A DNA stretch of 52,585 nucleotides from positions 1 to 52,585 of the forward strand of contig CALWSF010000026.1 of assembly GCA_944384125.1 (NCBI GenBank), given 5' to 3'. Made by a program: the position numbers and the translations under genes. The notes below the pieces were generated by a model. That model had not been told where the DNA came from. It saw only the letters and a program-made list of their open reading frames with translations, and ran no database searches. Positions 32,135 through 42,100 of this stretch are shown piece after piece (within the stretch, counting starts at the first letter, position 1; each line of letters starts with the position of its first letter). This stretch comes from an uncultured Lachnospiraceae bacterium. Its GTDB lineage: Bacteria > Bacillota > Clostridia > Lachnospirales > Lachnospiraceae.

Positions 32135-34225
32135 ATGCATAGACGGCAGATTTTTTTTCCGGCGCTTGTTCTTACATTCCTATGCGTTGTAATAGGTGCT
32201 TTTATATATGGAATGGCGCATTCACGGTATAAGGTACAGCAGACATATCAGATACAGTATCGGGATGGGGCTGTTTATGGCCTGGATCTTAACAACAATA
32301 TTTTTTATTTGTTTCGTGTGTCTCTGAACGGGGAGGATAATGAAGTGGTGCGTCTTCCCGTAAATCTTGACAGTTATGGAATGGATTCTCTTGTGCTGGA
32401 GAAAGACGAAAATGGATGGAATATTGTGTCAGAGGAAGACGGAGAAGTGCCGGAAGAAATATTGGCAGAGCCGTCATCATTTTCTTTGAGCGATATGACC
32501 GATGTACGTTATTACGGCGATGAAGATCTGTATGCGGGGATACGGATGCTGGAGGACGGAAGGCAGGTGCCGGCATGTTTTGGAAGCTTTGAAAAAACAT
32601 TTTCAGAACTTTCTCTTCCGCTGGGATTCTGGATAAAGGACACGATTTTATATGGTGCCCTGGGAATTCTGGCAGCCGGAGCGTATTTCGGACTTATATG
32701 GATATTCAGAAAGAGAGAGGGAGGATTTCCTCTGTGGGGCAAAATGGTTCTCATTGTTGCACCTGTTTTTCTTGCGGGTTCTGTTGCGCTGAATAATGTG
32801 ATTCGAAGTCAGATGGAAAAGCAGATTGAGGAAAATGAGATTTTGCTGGTAACGGATTTCGGAAAAGCGCAGCTTTATGAGATGGATTCTGAATGGCTGG
32901 AAAGTCTGGTAAATCAGATGGGGGAGAATGCCACAGATTATTTTGATTACAGTGAAAATCTGCGTCTGTTTTATAAAAAGAACGGGGAAATCTACAGTGC
33001 CTCTCAGGAGTATGATCAGGATTTGCCAATGAGTCTGCAGGCACCGGCGTACGTAATACACGCTATGGAACAGGTACTCTCATCCGGTACCCCTGTCCAT
33101 ATCCGCTGGAACCGCAAAGGAGAAGCTCTGTCCAATGTTTTTATTCCGGTCAGAGATTCATCAGGGGAAACTGTGGCGGTGCTGGAGTCTTCTCTGGATC
33201 TGCGCGGAGCGGCGCAGGAGGGGGAGAAATATATTGAGGAAATTCAGAATCTGATACTGCAGGTTTCGCTGGCGCTTCTGGGATTGATATTTCTGATTAT
33301 CATTTTAAACATGCGTCTGCTCAGCCACGTAAAAGCAGCTCTCTTTTCTGCAGGAAACGGTAATCTGGAGTCATATGTACGGGCAAGAGGAAGCAGTGAG
33401 GCGGCCGGCCTTGGCAGAGCATTTAATGAGATGCTGAAGGATATAGGCTCACATATGAGGGATTTGGAAGAATTCCAGAAAAAATACAGAGCCTTTGTGC
33501 CGGAGCAGGAATTCTGCCTGATGGGGAATAAAGATGCAACGGAAATAAAAGTAGGAGACTGGGGAGAAGTGGAGACTGCTCTTATGACACTCCGCCAGGA
33601 AAATCTTTCAGAATGGAACTGCCGGGGGATTGTGCACAAGCTGGAGACCGGCGGCATGGAATGTCTTTATCCGGGTAATGAGAAGGAAACTCTTGACGAT
33701 GCCATTACTTTTTTGCAGGAAAATACAGGTTCTCCTGCGGTAATCAGTCTGGTATACGGCCGTATACGTCTGGGTGTTCTTGGAACAGAGCGGCGGGCGG
33801 TTCCGGTTCTGGTTTCAGAGGGGGAAGGACTGTCGGGCTTTCTGTGTCGAAAGGCAGAAGAATATAATGCCACACTTTTGGTAACGGATCGATTCTTCCG
33901 GAGGCTTGGTGCCCGGGCTTCCACATATAATGTGCGGGTTTTGGGATATATATATCTGAATCTGACAGAGCGCCTGGAAAAGATTTATGAGATTTTAGAC
34001 GGGGAACCGGAGGAACGGGGATTACATAAGAAAAATACAAAAGAAAATTTTGAAGCCGGAGTTGCAGCATTTATGTCCGGGAATTTTCTGGAAGCAAGGC
34101 GGTACTTTGTGTGGATTATAGATGAAAACCGTGAGGATGGGGCAGCGAAGAGATATGTTGATCTGTGCGATCAGCGTGTAGCGGGAGAAAGTCTGCAGAC
34201 GATATGCTGTCTGGATACATATTGA
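32135..34225 (+). CDS. Membrane receptor with HAMP and degenerate class III cyclase domain, copy 1
   Basis: 696 residues, AGGG before ATG. Predicted transmembrane segments lie near 8-27, 169-191, 203-222 and 372-394, leaving two extracytoplasmic regions (about 28-168 and 223-371, the latter dCACHE-like). A HAMP linker follows (about 395-445). Residues 450-620 begin Y-R-A-F-V-P-E-Q-E-F, the exact junction seen before adenylate cyclase domains, and keep L-G-T-E-R-R-A-V-P. The first metal Asp (F-x-D) is replaced by A-L-M-T-L-R-Q, and the N-x-x-x-R transition-state motif is missing. The C-terminus has a TPR-like hairpin. Probably a sensor whose cyclase is catalytically dead. It forms a pair with the next gene. 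Confidence 0.8.
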   Translation: MHRRQIFFPALVLTFLCVVIGAFIYGMAHSRYKVQQTYQIQYRDGAVYGLDLNNNIFYLFRVSLNGEDNEVVRLPVNLDSYGMDSLVLEKDENGWNIVSEEDGEVPEEILAEPSSFSLSDMTDVRYYGDEDLYAGIRMLEDGRQVPACFGSFEKTFSELSLPLGFWIKDTILYGALGILAAGAYFGLIWIFRKREGGFPLWGKMVLIVAPVFLAGSVALNNVIRSQMEKQIEENEILLVTDFGKAQLYEMDSEWLESLVNQMGENATDYFDYSENLRLFYKKNGEIYSASQEYDQDLPMSLQAPAYVIHAMEQVLSSGTPVHIRWNRKGEALSNVFIPVRDSSGETVAVLESSLDLRGAAQEGEKYIEEIQNLILQVSLALLGLIFLIIILNMRLLSHVKAALFSAGNGNLESYVRARGSSEAAGLGRAFNEMLKDIGSHMRDLEEFQKKYRAFVPEQEFCLMGNKDATEIKVGDWGEVETALMTLRQENLSEWNCRGIVHKLETGGMECLYPGNEKETLDDAITFLQENTGSPAVISLVYGRIRLGVLGTERRAVPVLVSEGEGLSGFLCRKAEEYNATLLVTDRFFRRLGARASTYNVRVLGYIYLNLTERLEKIYEILDGEPEERGLHKKNTKENFEAGVAAFMSGNFLEARRYFVWIIDENREDGAAKRYVDLCDQRVAGESLQTICCLDTY

Positions 34226-34238
34226 CGGGAGAATAGCG

Positions 34239-36986
34239 ATGAACAAAAGAGTGAAAAGGGCCTGCGCCTGGATTGCCTGGGCAGCGGTATGTCTGATAAT
34301 TGCTGTAGCGGGCGTTGGTTTTTCAGACCGTATTCGTCTGGAAACAATCATGGCATTTACAGAGCAGGACCGGATTTATTACGGGATAGATTCCGTGAAT
34401 AAAGAATATCGCGTGTTTATGAAGGATCTTGATACAGGAAAAAGTGACTGGCTTTCGCAGCCCTGGACAAATTCAGGAAACAAAGACACCTTTTATGTCA
34501 TGGATCTGGAAGCTTTCGGCCCGGAAGAGGTTTATGTCTGCTATGCGGTTCGTCCGGAAAATAAAGAAAGATCTCTTCGCCTTGAAATAATCCACTATGA
34601 CCTTGTGCATCATCGGGAACAGGAGCGCTATTTTATTCCGCTGAAGGAAACAGAGAATTACTTTGCTTTTTCTCTGTCAGAAAGCGGGGGAGAAAAGGCG
34701 CTTTATGTCATGACTGCCGATAAAGTTACTTCACAGATGGCCCGTGTTTCTGTAAATAAGATAGCCGGAGGAAAGATTTCAGAAGAGACGGGGCAGTATA
34801 TGGTTCATGTGCCCTTTTTCCAGGGGGAAAGAATCGAAGACGGAAGTCTTGTGTATCTGACAAGCGATGGATCGGTATGGCAGGTTTCAGATCCGAATGT
34901 GGAATGCTGTATATACTCCAATCAGGGACTGGAAAATCATAATGTAAATTATTATCTGGGCTCTGAGGGAGTATCCTTCTATAATCTTGACACCAAACGC
35001 AGTTGTCAGATTTCCTATGAAGATCAGGAACTGAAAATGACGGAGGACCAGCTGGGGGATTCCAGAGAAAAGTTCGGAAACATCGTTCAGATGATTTCTA
35101 TGGAAGATGGCGGTTTTGCTGCGACTGTGATGCAGGAAAATTTTCATTGTATTCCGGTGGTGTTGGGCAGTAATGAACGGGTAATTGAAGAGGTCAGCCT
35201 GTCTGCTCTGGGCAGAATAATCCTTGGATTTCAGATTTTTTCATTCGTTTATCTGGCCGGGTTTACGCTTTATGTGTTTTATTACCTGATTCGTATGATG
35301 AATCGCGGTGTATTTCCCACAGCGCTTAAAATCGTGTGTATTGTCTTTCCGATGGCGGGTATCGGCTATTTTATTATTTCCCGTCAGGCGGACAAAGTAT
35401 TTGAGGATCAGCTGTGGCTTCAGGAAGAAAAGAGAATGGAGGCGGTTGTCAGTTCGTATGTGAGCCGAATCGATTTGTCTCTTTATTCAAGCAGTGCAAT
35501 GAATCCAACCTATGCCGATGCGCTGGAAAAAGCCTTTGCGAAAGATTATCCGTGGGAGGAGACTATTGCGGAAGTTGGCGGTAAATCCGATTTTAAAATA
35601 AACAGAAATAGTATTTTATATAATTTTTACAGATATTATGATGGAGAAATGTATCCAATCTCGTATCAGTATCTGTCCTGTGCACCGGTAAGCTACACAG
35701 TTTACGGTCAGGATGCGGAAGCACTGTCAAGATGCGTGTCTGAAAAGCAGGTAGTTTGTATCCATGAGGACACCATTCAGGAAGGAGAAATACTGGCATT
35801 CTATTTCCCGCTTTTTCAGGACGACGAATGTGTGGGGGCAATAAGAGCCATGGTTTCTGCCCAGACGGTTCTTCCGATTGCAAAAATGAAGACATTGATA
35901 ATAAGGAGATCAGTTGCTACTTATCTCGTAGTTATGATCGCGCTCCTGTTTGTAATCTCAACGGTCTCAATTCACTCTATACGGAAGATGGAGAAAGCAG
36001 TACGACAGATGAGAGAGGGAAGAGTCCAGGTAAAGGTGGCACTGAAAGGGCAGGATGAGATGGCGCAGATGCGTCAGATTTTCAACCGGATGTCAAATAA
36101 TATCAGCAGTAATCTGGAAAAAATGGAACATCTGAAGAATACATATGAGCCATTTGTGCCGCGGGCTATGATCCGGCTTCTGGGGAAAGAAGATGTCCGT
36201 TTTGTATATCCCGGGGACCGAAACCGAATACGGGCCGCAGTGGCGACGCTTGGAGTCTGTGATTTTGAAAGAATACAGTCACATGTGGGAACGGAAGAAA
36301 TATTTGAATTTTTATCCCGGTACTTAAAAACGGCTGTTCTGATTGCAGAGCAGAACGGCGGTATCCTTGGTGGTTTTTCTCAGGCAAATATAAAGGTAAT
36401 CTTTCCCGGAGGAGCAAAGAACGGAAGACAGGCGGTATGCAGGATTCTGCAAAGACTTCGGGAGGAGAGGCTGGAGCTCGGCGGCAGTGCTGTAAAATTT
36501 TCAGCCGGAATTGCAGAGGGAGAACTTGTACTGACGGCTGTCGGAACGGGGAGCCGGATGGAGATTGTGACAGACGGTGGATGTCTGGAGGAGTCGGTAT
36601 ATCTTAAAAAAGTTGGAGAATATCTGGGAGCCGGCTGTCTGGTCTCAGAGGGAGCTTTCCTGGATGGAGAAAATCCGGCGGGCAGAGAGTTAAGCCGTCT
36701 CCTGATTTGGAGAAGAGAGGCGGATGGAGCAGATGAAGAATATGAGCCGCCTGTGCTTCGTTTTTATCAGGTATATGCAGATGAAACTTCCGCTAACAGA
36801 GAGAAAAAGGAGAAGACGAAAGAATGGTTTGAGCAGGGAATTCAGCTGTTTGGAAGAAGAAAATGGCGTGAGGCCAGAGAAAATTTTGCGGCGGTACTGA
36901 GAGAGGATATACATGATCAGCCGGCAGGCGTTTATTTTTCACTTTGTGATGAATATGCGGAGGAGATGTCTTATGAATCGGATTGA
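34239..36986 (+). CDS. Membrane receptor with HAMP and degenerate class III cyclase domain, copy 2
   Basis: 915 residues, GGGAGA upstream. Same architecture as its neighbour but with a larger first extracytoplasmic region: TM near 9-28, 327-351, 361-381 and 559-581, then HAMP (about 580-630), then Y-E-P-F-V-P-R-A-M-I-R-L-L-G and a cyclase-like domain (about 640-820). Fold landmarks remain: R-M-E-I-V-T-D and L-G-A-G-C-L-V-S-E. The G-D-x-x-M motif is replaced by G-F-S-Q-A-N, and N-x-x-x-R is absent. A TPR-like repeat ends the protein. The two receptors are likely to pair through HAMP and cyclase dimer faces as a heterodimer (inference). The gene end overlaps the second ATPase gene by 14 bp. Confidence 0.8.
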   Translation: MNKRVKRACAWIAWAAVCLIIAVAGVGFSDRIRLETIMAFTEQDRIYYGIDSVNKEYRVFMKDLDTGKSDWLSQPWTNSGNKDTFYVMDLEAFGPEEVYVCYAVRPENKERSLRLEIIHYDLVHHREQERYFIPLKETENYFAFSLSESGGEKALYVMTADKVTSQMARVSVNKIAGGKISEETGQYMVHVPFFQGERIEDGSLVYLTSDGSVWQVSDPNVECCIYSNQGLENHNVNYYLGSEGVSFYNLDTKRSCQISYEDQELKMTEDQLGDSREKFGNIVQMISMEDGGFAATVMQENFHCIPVVLGSNERVIEEVSLSALGRIILGFQIFSFVYLAGFTLYVFYYLIRMMNRGVFPTALKIVCIVFPMAGIGYFIISRQADKVFEDQLWLQEEKRMEAVVSSYVSRIDLSLYSSSAMNPTYADALEKAFAKDYPWEETIAEVGGKSDFKINRNSILYNFYRYYDGEMYPISYQYLSCAPVSYTVYGQDAEALSRCVSEKQVVCIHEDTIQEGEILAFYFPLFQDDECVGAIRAMVSAQTVLPIAKMKTLIIRRSVATYLVVMIALLFVISTVSIHSIRKMEKAVRQMREGRVQVKVALKGQDEMAQMRQIFNRMSNNISSNLEKMEHLKNTYEPFVPRAMIRLLGKEDVRFVYPGDRNRIRAAVATLGVCDFERIQSHVGTEEIFEFLSRYLKTAVLIAEQNGGILGGFSQANIKVIFPGGAKNGRQAVCRILQRLREERLELGGSAVKFSAGIAEGELVLTAVGTGSRMEIVTDGGCLEESVYLKKVGEYLGAGCLVSEGAFLDGENPAGRELSRLLIWRREADGADEEYEPPVLRFYQVYADETSANREKKEKTKEWFEQGIQLFGRRKWREARENFAAVLREDIHDQPAGVYFSLCDEYAEEMSYESD

Positions 36987-39081
36987 GCTCACAGAAAGCG
37001 GAAATATGAGAATGCCGTATCTTCGGGATGAAGAAATCTGGGAAGATCTGTGTGCGGTTATGCGTTTCCTGGCCACAGCCCTTTCAGAGAGAAAAAGTAT
37101 ACTGGATGAAATGGGAACAGAGGCAAAGGGAGCGCTTCTGGCTCTTCAAATGAGTGTGAAAAGTGAGGTGGAACATGCCTCACAGGTCATTCGGAAGAGA
37201 GCGGCCGGCTCGGCTTTCGGAGGAGTTTCAATTCGGATAACAAAGCTTTTTTCTGCTTTTCAGCTGAATGATTTTGAAAAACTGTGCATCGTTCTGGCAG
37301 TAGCTGCCTCTGTTGATCCCATACTTCAGGAACAGCTGAAAAAAATGGAGAATGAATGGGCAAAAGGATGTCCGACAGCAGGACTTGTATTTTTGATGGA
37401 ACAATTTATAAAAGAGACTTCATTTTCGGAAACTGCCGGTTATATCGGGCGCAGCGGAGATATTCGATTTTGTCTGGAGAATTCGGGATTGCAGCAGGCA
37501 GAGTGGCATGATACGCCGGTTCGCCTGTCACGATCTCTGTCGGCATGGATTATGGGAGGAGATTTTGTTCCTGGAGGAGAAAGAATCAGTCAGCCTCAGA
37601 AACTGCCGCCGCTCCTTTTGTATGAGTCCGTTTTGCAGAGTGCACTCAGTGCAGTTCATAAAAGGCCATGTTCAGATTCTCCGCTTATCTTTTATTTCTA
37701 CGGAGAAAAGGGATCCGGAAAAAAGTTACTGCTGTCGCATCTCGGAAAACAGCTGGGAATGAAACCGCTTTTTTTCTCCTGTCATGCGGTTATGAGAATG
37801 GAAAAAAAAGAGAGAGAGGCATTCTGGGAAGAGCTTGTGCTTGAACAGCGTCTTACGGGGGGATTTTTCTGTATGTGCGATTTGCCTGCAGACAGGGAGG
37901 AGCGGGGAGAGGACACCTTCCTCATCAGAAAATTTCTGGAGAGGCTGGCTGTTCCCGGCACGTTTCTGGCTGTGACCGGCAGCGGGAAGAGGGATCTTCC
38001 CATTCTTTCCGGGACTTCCTGCCTTTCTTTTGCACTTGCACGCCCGTCAGGGCGGAAAAAAGCTTCTGTATGGCAGTATTACCGCGACCGTTTTGATGGA
38101 GACGGTAAAATAGATGTGGAATTCAATGGAAACCGGTACGTAATGACTCCCGGAGAAGTTGAAAATGTGTTCCGTACTGCATCTCTTCTTGCCAGAGCAG
38201 ACGGGCGAACCTGTGCCGGCGAATCTGATGTTCAGGAAGCTGTGCATCAGCTGGGACGGGGAACACTGGGAGAATATGCGGAGCATATTGAAAGTGCATT
38301 TGTCTGGGATGATTTGATAGTGGAGGAGACGGTAAAACGCCGCCTCCGGCATATATGCAGCCAGGTAAGATATCGGAGTACCGTGGGAGATGAGTGGGGA
38401 TTTTTCAGAAAAACGCCATACGGCCGCGGTATCAGCGCTTTATTTTACGGGCCGCCCGGAACAGGGAAGACGATGGCCGCACAGGTTATGGCTGCGGAGC
38501 TGGGGCTTGATCTGTACCGGGTCGATTTATCCAGAATGGTCAGCAAATACGTAGGAGAAACAGAAAAAAACATATCAGCGCTGTTTGAGCGGGCCAGTCA
38601 GATGAATGTGATACTGTTTTTTGATGAAGCAGATTCTCTCTTTACAAAACGTTCAGAGGTAAAAGATGCCAACGATCGCAATGCCAATGCGGAGACGGCT
38701 CATCTTCTGCAAAAGCTGGAGTCGTATGAGGGAATCGTTATTCTGGCAACGAATCTGGCAGAACAGATAGATGATGCGTTCAAGCGGAGAATACGCTTTA
38801 TGATACCGTTTCGTTTTCCGGATGCTGATACCAGGCGCATTCTGTGGAAATCTCTGATTCCTGAGACTGCTCCGGTGGAAGACGGAACGGATCTTGACTT
38901 TTTTGCGGAGCGATTTGAGCTTTCGGGAAGTCAGATTAAAGAGATTATTGTCAATGCAGCATTTATAGCAGTATCGGAAGGAAGGGTACTGGATAATGAA
39001 GCAATCAAGGAATCGCTCGCATTAAACTATGCAAAGTATGGTAAACAGCTGACGCGGGAGGATTTCGGATATTTGAACTAG
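36973..39081 (+). CDS. AAA+ ATPase of the CIS cluster, second copy
   Basis: 702 residues from ATG 36973, set by GGAGGAG; the longer in-frame start has no such site. It has the same architecture as the 667-residue ATPase at 6465: a degenerate first domain (Walker-A-like G-E-K-G-S-G-K-K near 242) and an intact second domain with G-P-P-G-T-G-K-T (about 493), L-F-F-D-E-A-D, A-T-N and R-R. The second domains are strongly alike (e.g. V-S-K-Y-V/I-G-E-T-E-K-N in both) while the N-termini differ, so the partners are probably different. It lies next to the receptors and to the 1523-residue protein, suggesting cargo loading or receptor-linked remodelling. Confidence 0.9.
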   Translation: MNRIELTESGNMRMPYLRDEEIWEDLCAVMRFLATALSERKSILDEMGTEAKGALLALQMSVKSEVEHASQVIRKRAAGSAFGGVSIRITKLFSAFQLNDFEKLCIVLAVAASVDPILQEQLKKMENEWAKGCPTAGLVFLMEQFIKETSFSETAGYIGRSGDIRFCLENSGLQQAEWHDTPVRLSRSLSAWIMGGDFVPGGERISQPQKLPPLLLYESVLQSALSAVHKRPCSDSPLIFYFYGEKGSGKKLLLSHLGKQLGMKPLFFSCHAVMRMEKKEREAFWEELVLEQRLTGGFFCMCDLPADREERGEDTFLIRKFLERLAVPGTFLAVTGSGKRDLPILSGTSCLSFALARPSGRKKASVWQYYRDRFDGDGKIDVEFNGNRYVMTPGEVENVFRTASLLARADGRTCAGESDVQEAVHQLGRGTLGEYAEHIESAFVWDDLIVEETVKRRLRHICSQVRYRSTVGDEWGFFRKTPYGRGISALFYGPPGTGKTMAAQVMAAELGLDLYRVDLSRMVSKYVGETEKNISALFERASQMNVILFFDEADSLFTKRSEVKDANDRNANAETAHLLQKLESYEGIVILATNLAEQIDDAFKRRIRFMIPFRFPDADTRRILWKSLIPETAPVEDGTDLDFFAERFELSGSQIKEIIVNAAFIAVSEGRVLDNEAIKESLALNYAKYGKQLTREDFGYLN

Positions 39082-39102
39082 ATGAGAGAGGGAGGTGCCG
39101 TC

Positions 39103-42100
39103 ATGGCGGGCTATGAGGAAATCAGAAGGCGGGACAGTGCGGTTGATCTGGCAGTTCAGCCGGCATATGAAGGCGGACTGAAAAGCGGTACATTTGATAC
39201 CAGTGCGGAAATGCTTCTTGATGAACAGAAAAATAAACGGGAATTTCTGATGGGAGTCGGCAAAAGATCCCGGACAAACCGGAAGTTTTTCTCTGTAAAC
39301 GGCAGTCCCATATATGGCGCTGCCCGGGAGCAGCTGAGAGCCGGAACGATTCCTCTGTTTGAGGGGGCGGCCCTGAATCTGGAAAATGCAGCGTTAATCG
39401 GAGAGAAGAAGTTCATGAAACCTCCAAAAGCGGAGGGCGTAGGCGGAATGCTTGCTCTGATGCCAAAAGGAAGCAGTGTCGGGATTCTTCTTCCTCTTGA
39501 CAGGTTAAGGCTTCAGGAAGATTTTGTTGAGGGAGAGCTCACACTGAATGATCGCGCCGGTTTTCGCGGACAGGATATTATGTTTACAGGAGAAAAGGTA
39601 GAGATCAGCCGCGAGAAAGTGCGCTTCACAGGTTCAAAACAGATTTTCGGAGATCCGGACAGCGGAGTCAGAGTTCCTCTGCCAGATGAGATGGAGATTG
39701 ATGAGAATGGTTTTCATCCCAGGGAGATTGAACTGGCACTTCAGATGAATTTTTTACCGGGAGAGACACTGGCAGAAAGTGTTCAGGAAACTGATGAGAC
39801 GGGGGCGCCTGCTGCATTGGCCGGAACGCTCGTATTTCCCGGAGGCGGGATTCGCCGGCTTAATGGAAAGATGCCGATCAGACACTATGATCAGGTACAG
39901 ATATTTTCAAGCGGCGAAGGTCTTACGGCATTGGTTCAGTTCGGAGACACTCAGGTTCTTATAGAAGATGTGACAGAGAATCAGGACGGAACGTTCAGGG
40001 GGGAAGAAATGACAATCCCCACCAAAGCGGCCAATGAAATTTTAAACATAATCCGTGGTATGAGTGTACACATTGCCGGAAAAAAGGATATGAAGGAGAG
40101 TACAGTCAGTATAGTACTGAAGGGCCTTACAATCGGAAATGAGGGAATCACATTCGAGTCCATGCGAAATTCCGGGCTGGAGCTGGAATTTGATGATATG
40201 AGCATAGGTCTGGGAAATGATATACGCCTTGGAACAAGCGGGGACTTGCTGGGTAAGGAGGATGAGGATGACAGTTATCTGGACCTCTTAACAACAATTT
40301 ACGATGAATTTTTCGGCTCAGATGAAGAGGATGAGGACAAGAAGGAGGATGAAAATAACTTCAAGATGTCGATCCCTTTCATGGCTGTTCCTATTTTTCC
40401 GGGTGTTCTGTCTCTGGAGGGAGAATTCTCAGCGAAAGCAAGTGTTGGATATGGATTGAATGCACAGCTGGAAAACATAGCAGGACTTATCGGAAAAAAA
40501 GATGCGGGCGGATTTTCAGTTGGACTGGGAGCGTATATTAAGGGAATGGCGCAGGCTGGAGTAGGGGTCGGACTGGTAGCGGGACCTAACTTTTTCCTGA
40601 ATCTGGGAGCTTACCTTAAGGCGCTGATGCGTCTGGGCGGAAATCTGGAGGACGGGAAACTTCTGAATGGAAATGTTAAAATCGATCTTGAAAAAGGAAA
40701 TCGCGGCATGCCTCATGTGAAGGCTGCTGAATTAAATGCAGAGGGCGGTATTGCATTGAAAGCGGCCATAGAGGGCTCTGTCGGGGTAAAAGTGCTCGGA
40801 TGGGAAAAGGAGCTTTATACCTATACATTCGGAGAGTGGGAGCTGGGAGCAATAGAGGCAGCGATAGGTGCAAATTATGAGAGGGGAGGAAAATGGAAGG
40901 CCAGTGCATCCGCCAACTACAGACTCCTGGCAGGCCGGATATCCGGAATGGCAATGTCCAAGGAAGCACTGCGCAAGATGGTGGAGAGGAAAAAGGTAAG
41001 CCAGGATATATATGATGCGAGCAAGAGTTCACTGGAAAACGCAAAAGAACTTCTGCTCATGTACAGCAGGAAAACACAGCCTGTCATGATCGGAACAGAA
41101 AACGGACAGTCCGGGTTTATGGATATGAATGAAGCTGTAAAAGAGGTGGAATTCGTCTTTTATAATGAGCTTATGAAACAGCAGGATGCCATCGAATTTT
41201 ACAGAAGAGGAATTGAAAAATTAAAGAATGATGGGGAGTATCAGAAGGCGGGAACCACGTTTAAGGCCGGTGTGGAGAAGCATGATGCGAGAATCAATCA
41301 GATTCAGACAGATGTCGCACAGGTTATGTCCCTGAACGCCCAAAATGCGTCGGGCAGCCAGGTGCTGGAGGCTTATAAGCTCAGCACCGGAGGCGGAAAA
41401 GGCTTTAAAAAGCATCTGTTAAAACGGGCAGAGAAAGATGCGGTAACAGTAGAAAGGCTTACAGAGTATGAACAGAAAAGAATTGAAGAACTGAGCCGTT
41501 CAGGAAATGCCCGGATCGCGGCGATTCGTGAGTTTGCGCAGAACAATGGAATAGGAGAGACTGACAGGACAAAGGGTGAAATCCTGGCGAAACGGTATCG
41601 GGAACTGGGAGGAAAAATGCTCAGGAAAGCAGAGTTTACACCTCTGTCTGTGCTCAGGGAGTGGGAAGAAAATAGGCAGGCACAGCTTCTTGGGGGAAAC
41701 AAATCATATCAGAAACATAAATCACGTGTTGAGCAGCTGAACAGTTTTCTGGCGCAGAATCCGGCGGGCACAGATAAAATAAACCCGGCTTTTTATGCGT
41801 ATTACGTAAAAGAGCTGGGGGCAGGAGGTTTCAACCGCTCGCTGGCGCAGTTTGCGGGCAAACAGCATATTATGCAGCTTGAGGAACAGAAGAGAAGAGC
41901 TAACGGGGGACTGTCAGAGAAAGAACAGGAACTGGCTGTCTTTGAACAGAAGAGGGAAAGAAAAAGACAACTGGAAGAGAAAAACGCCCGGACAGAAGAG
42001 GAAGAGAAGGAACTGGCTGAAATTAATACAGGGATTGCTCAGCAGCTAGTGCAGCTCAAAAATAATAAAAAGTCGGTATATATGACAGCAACGCGGGAGA

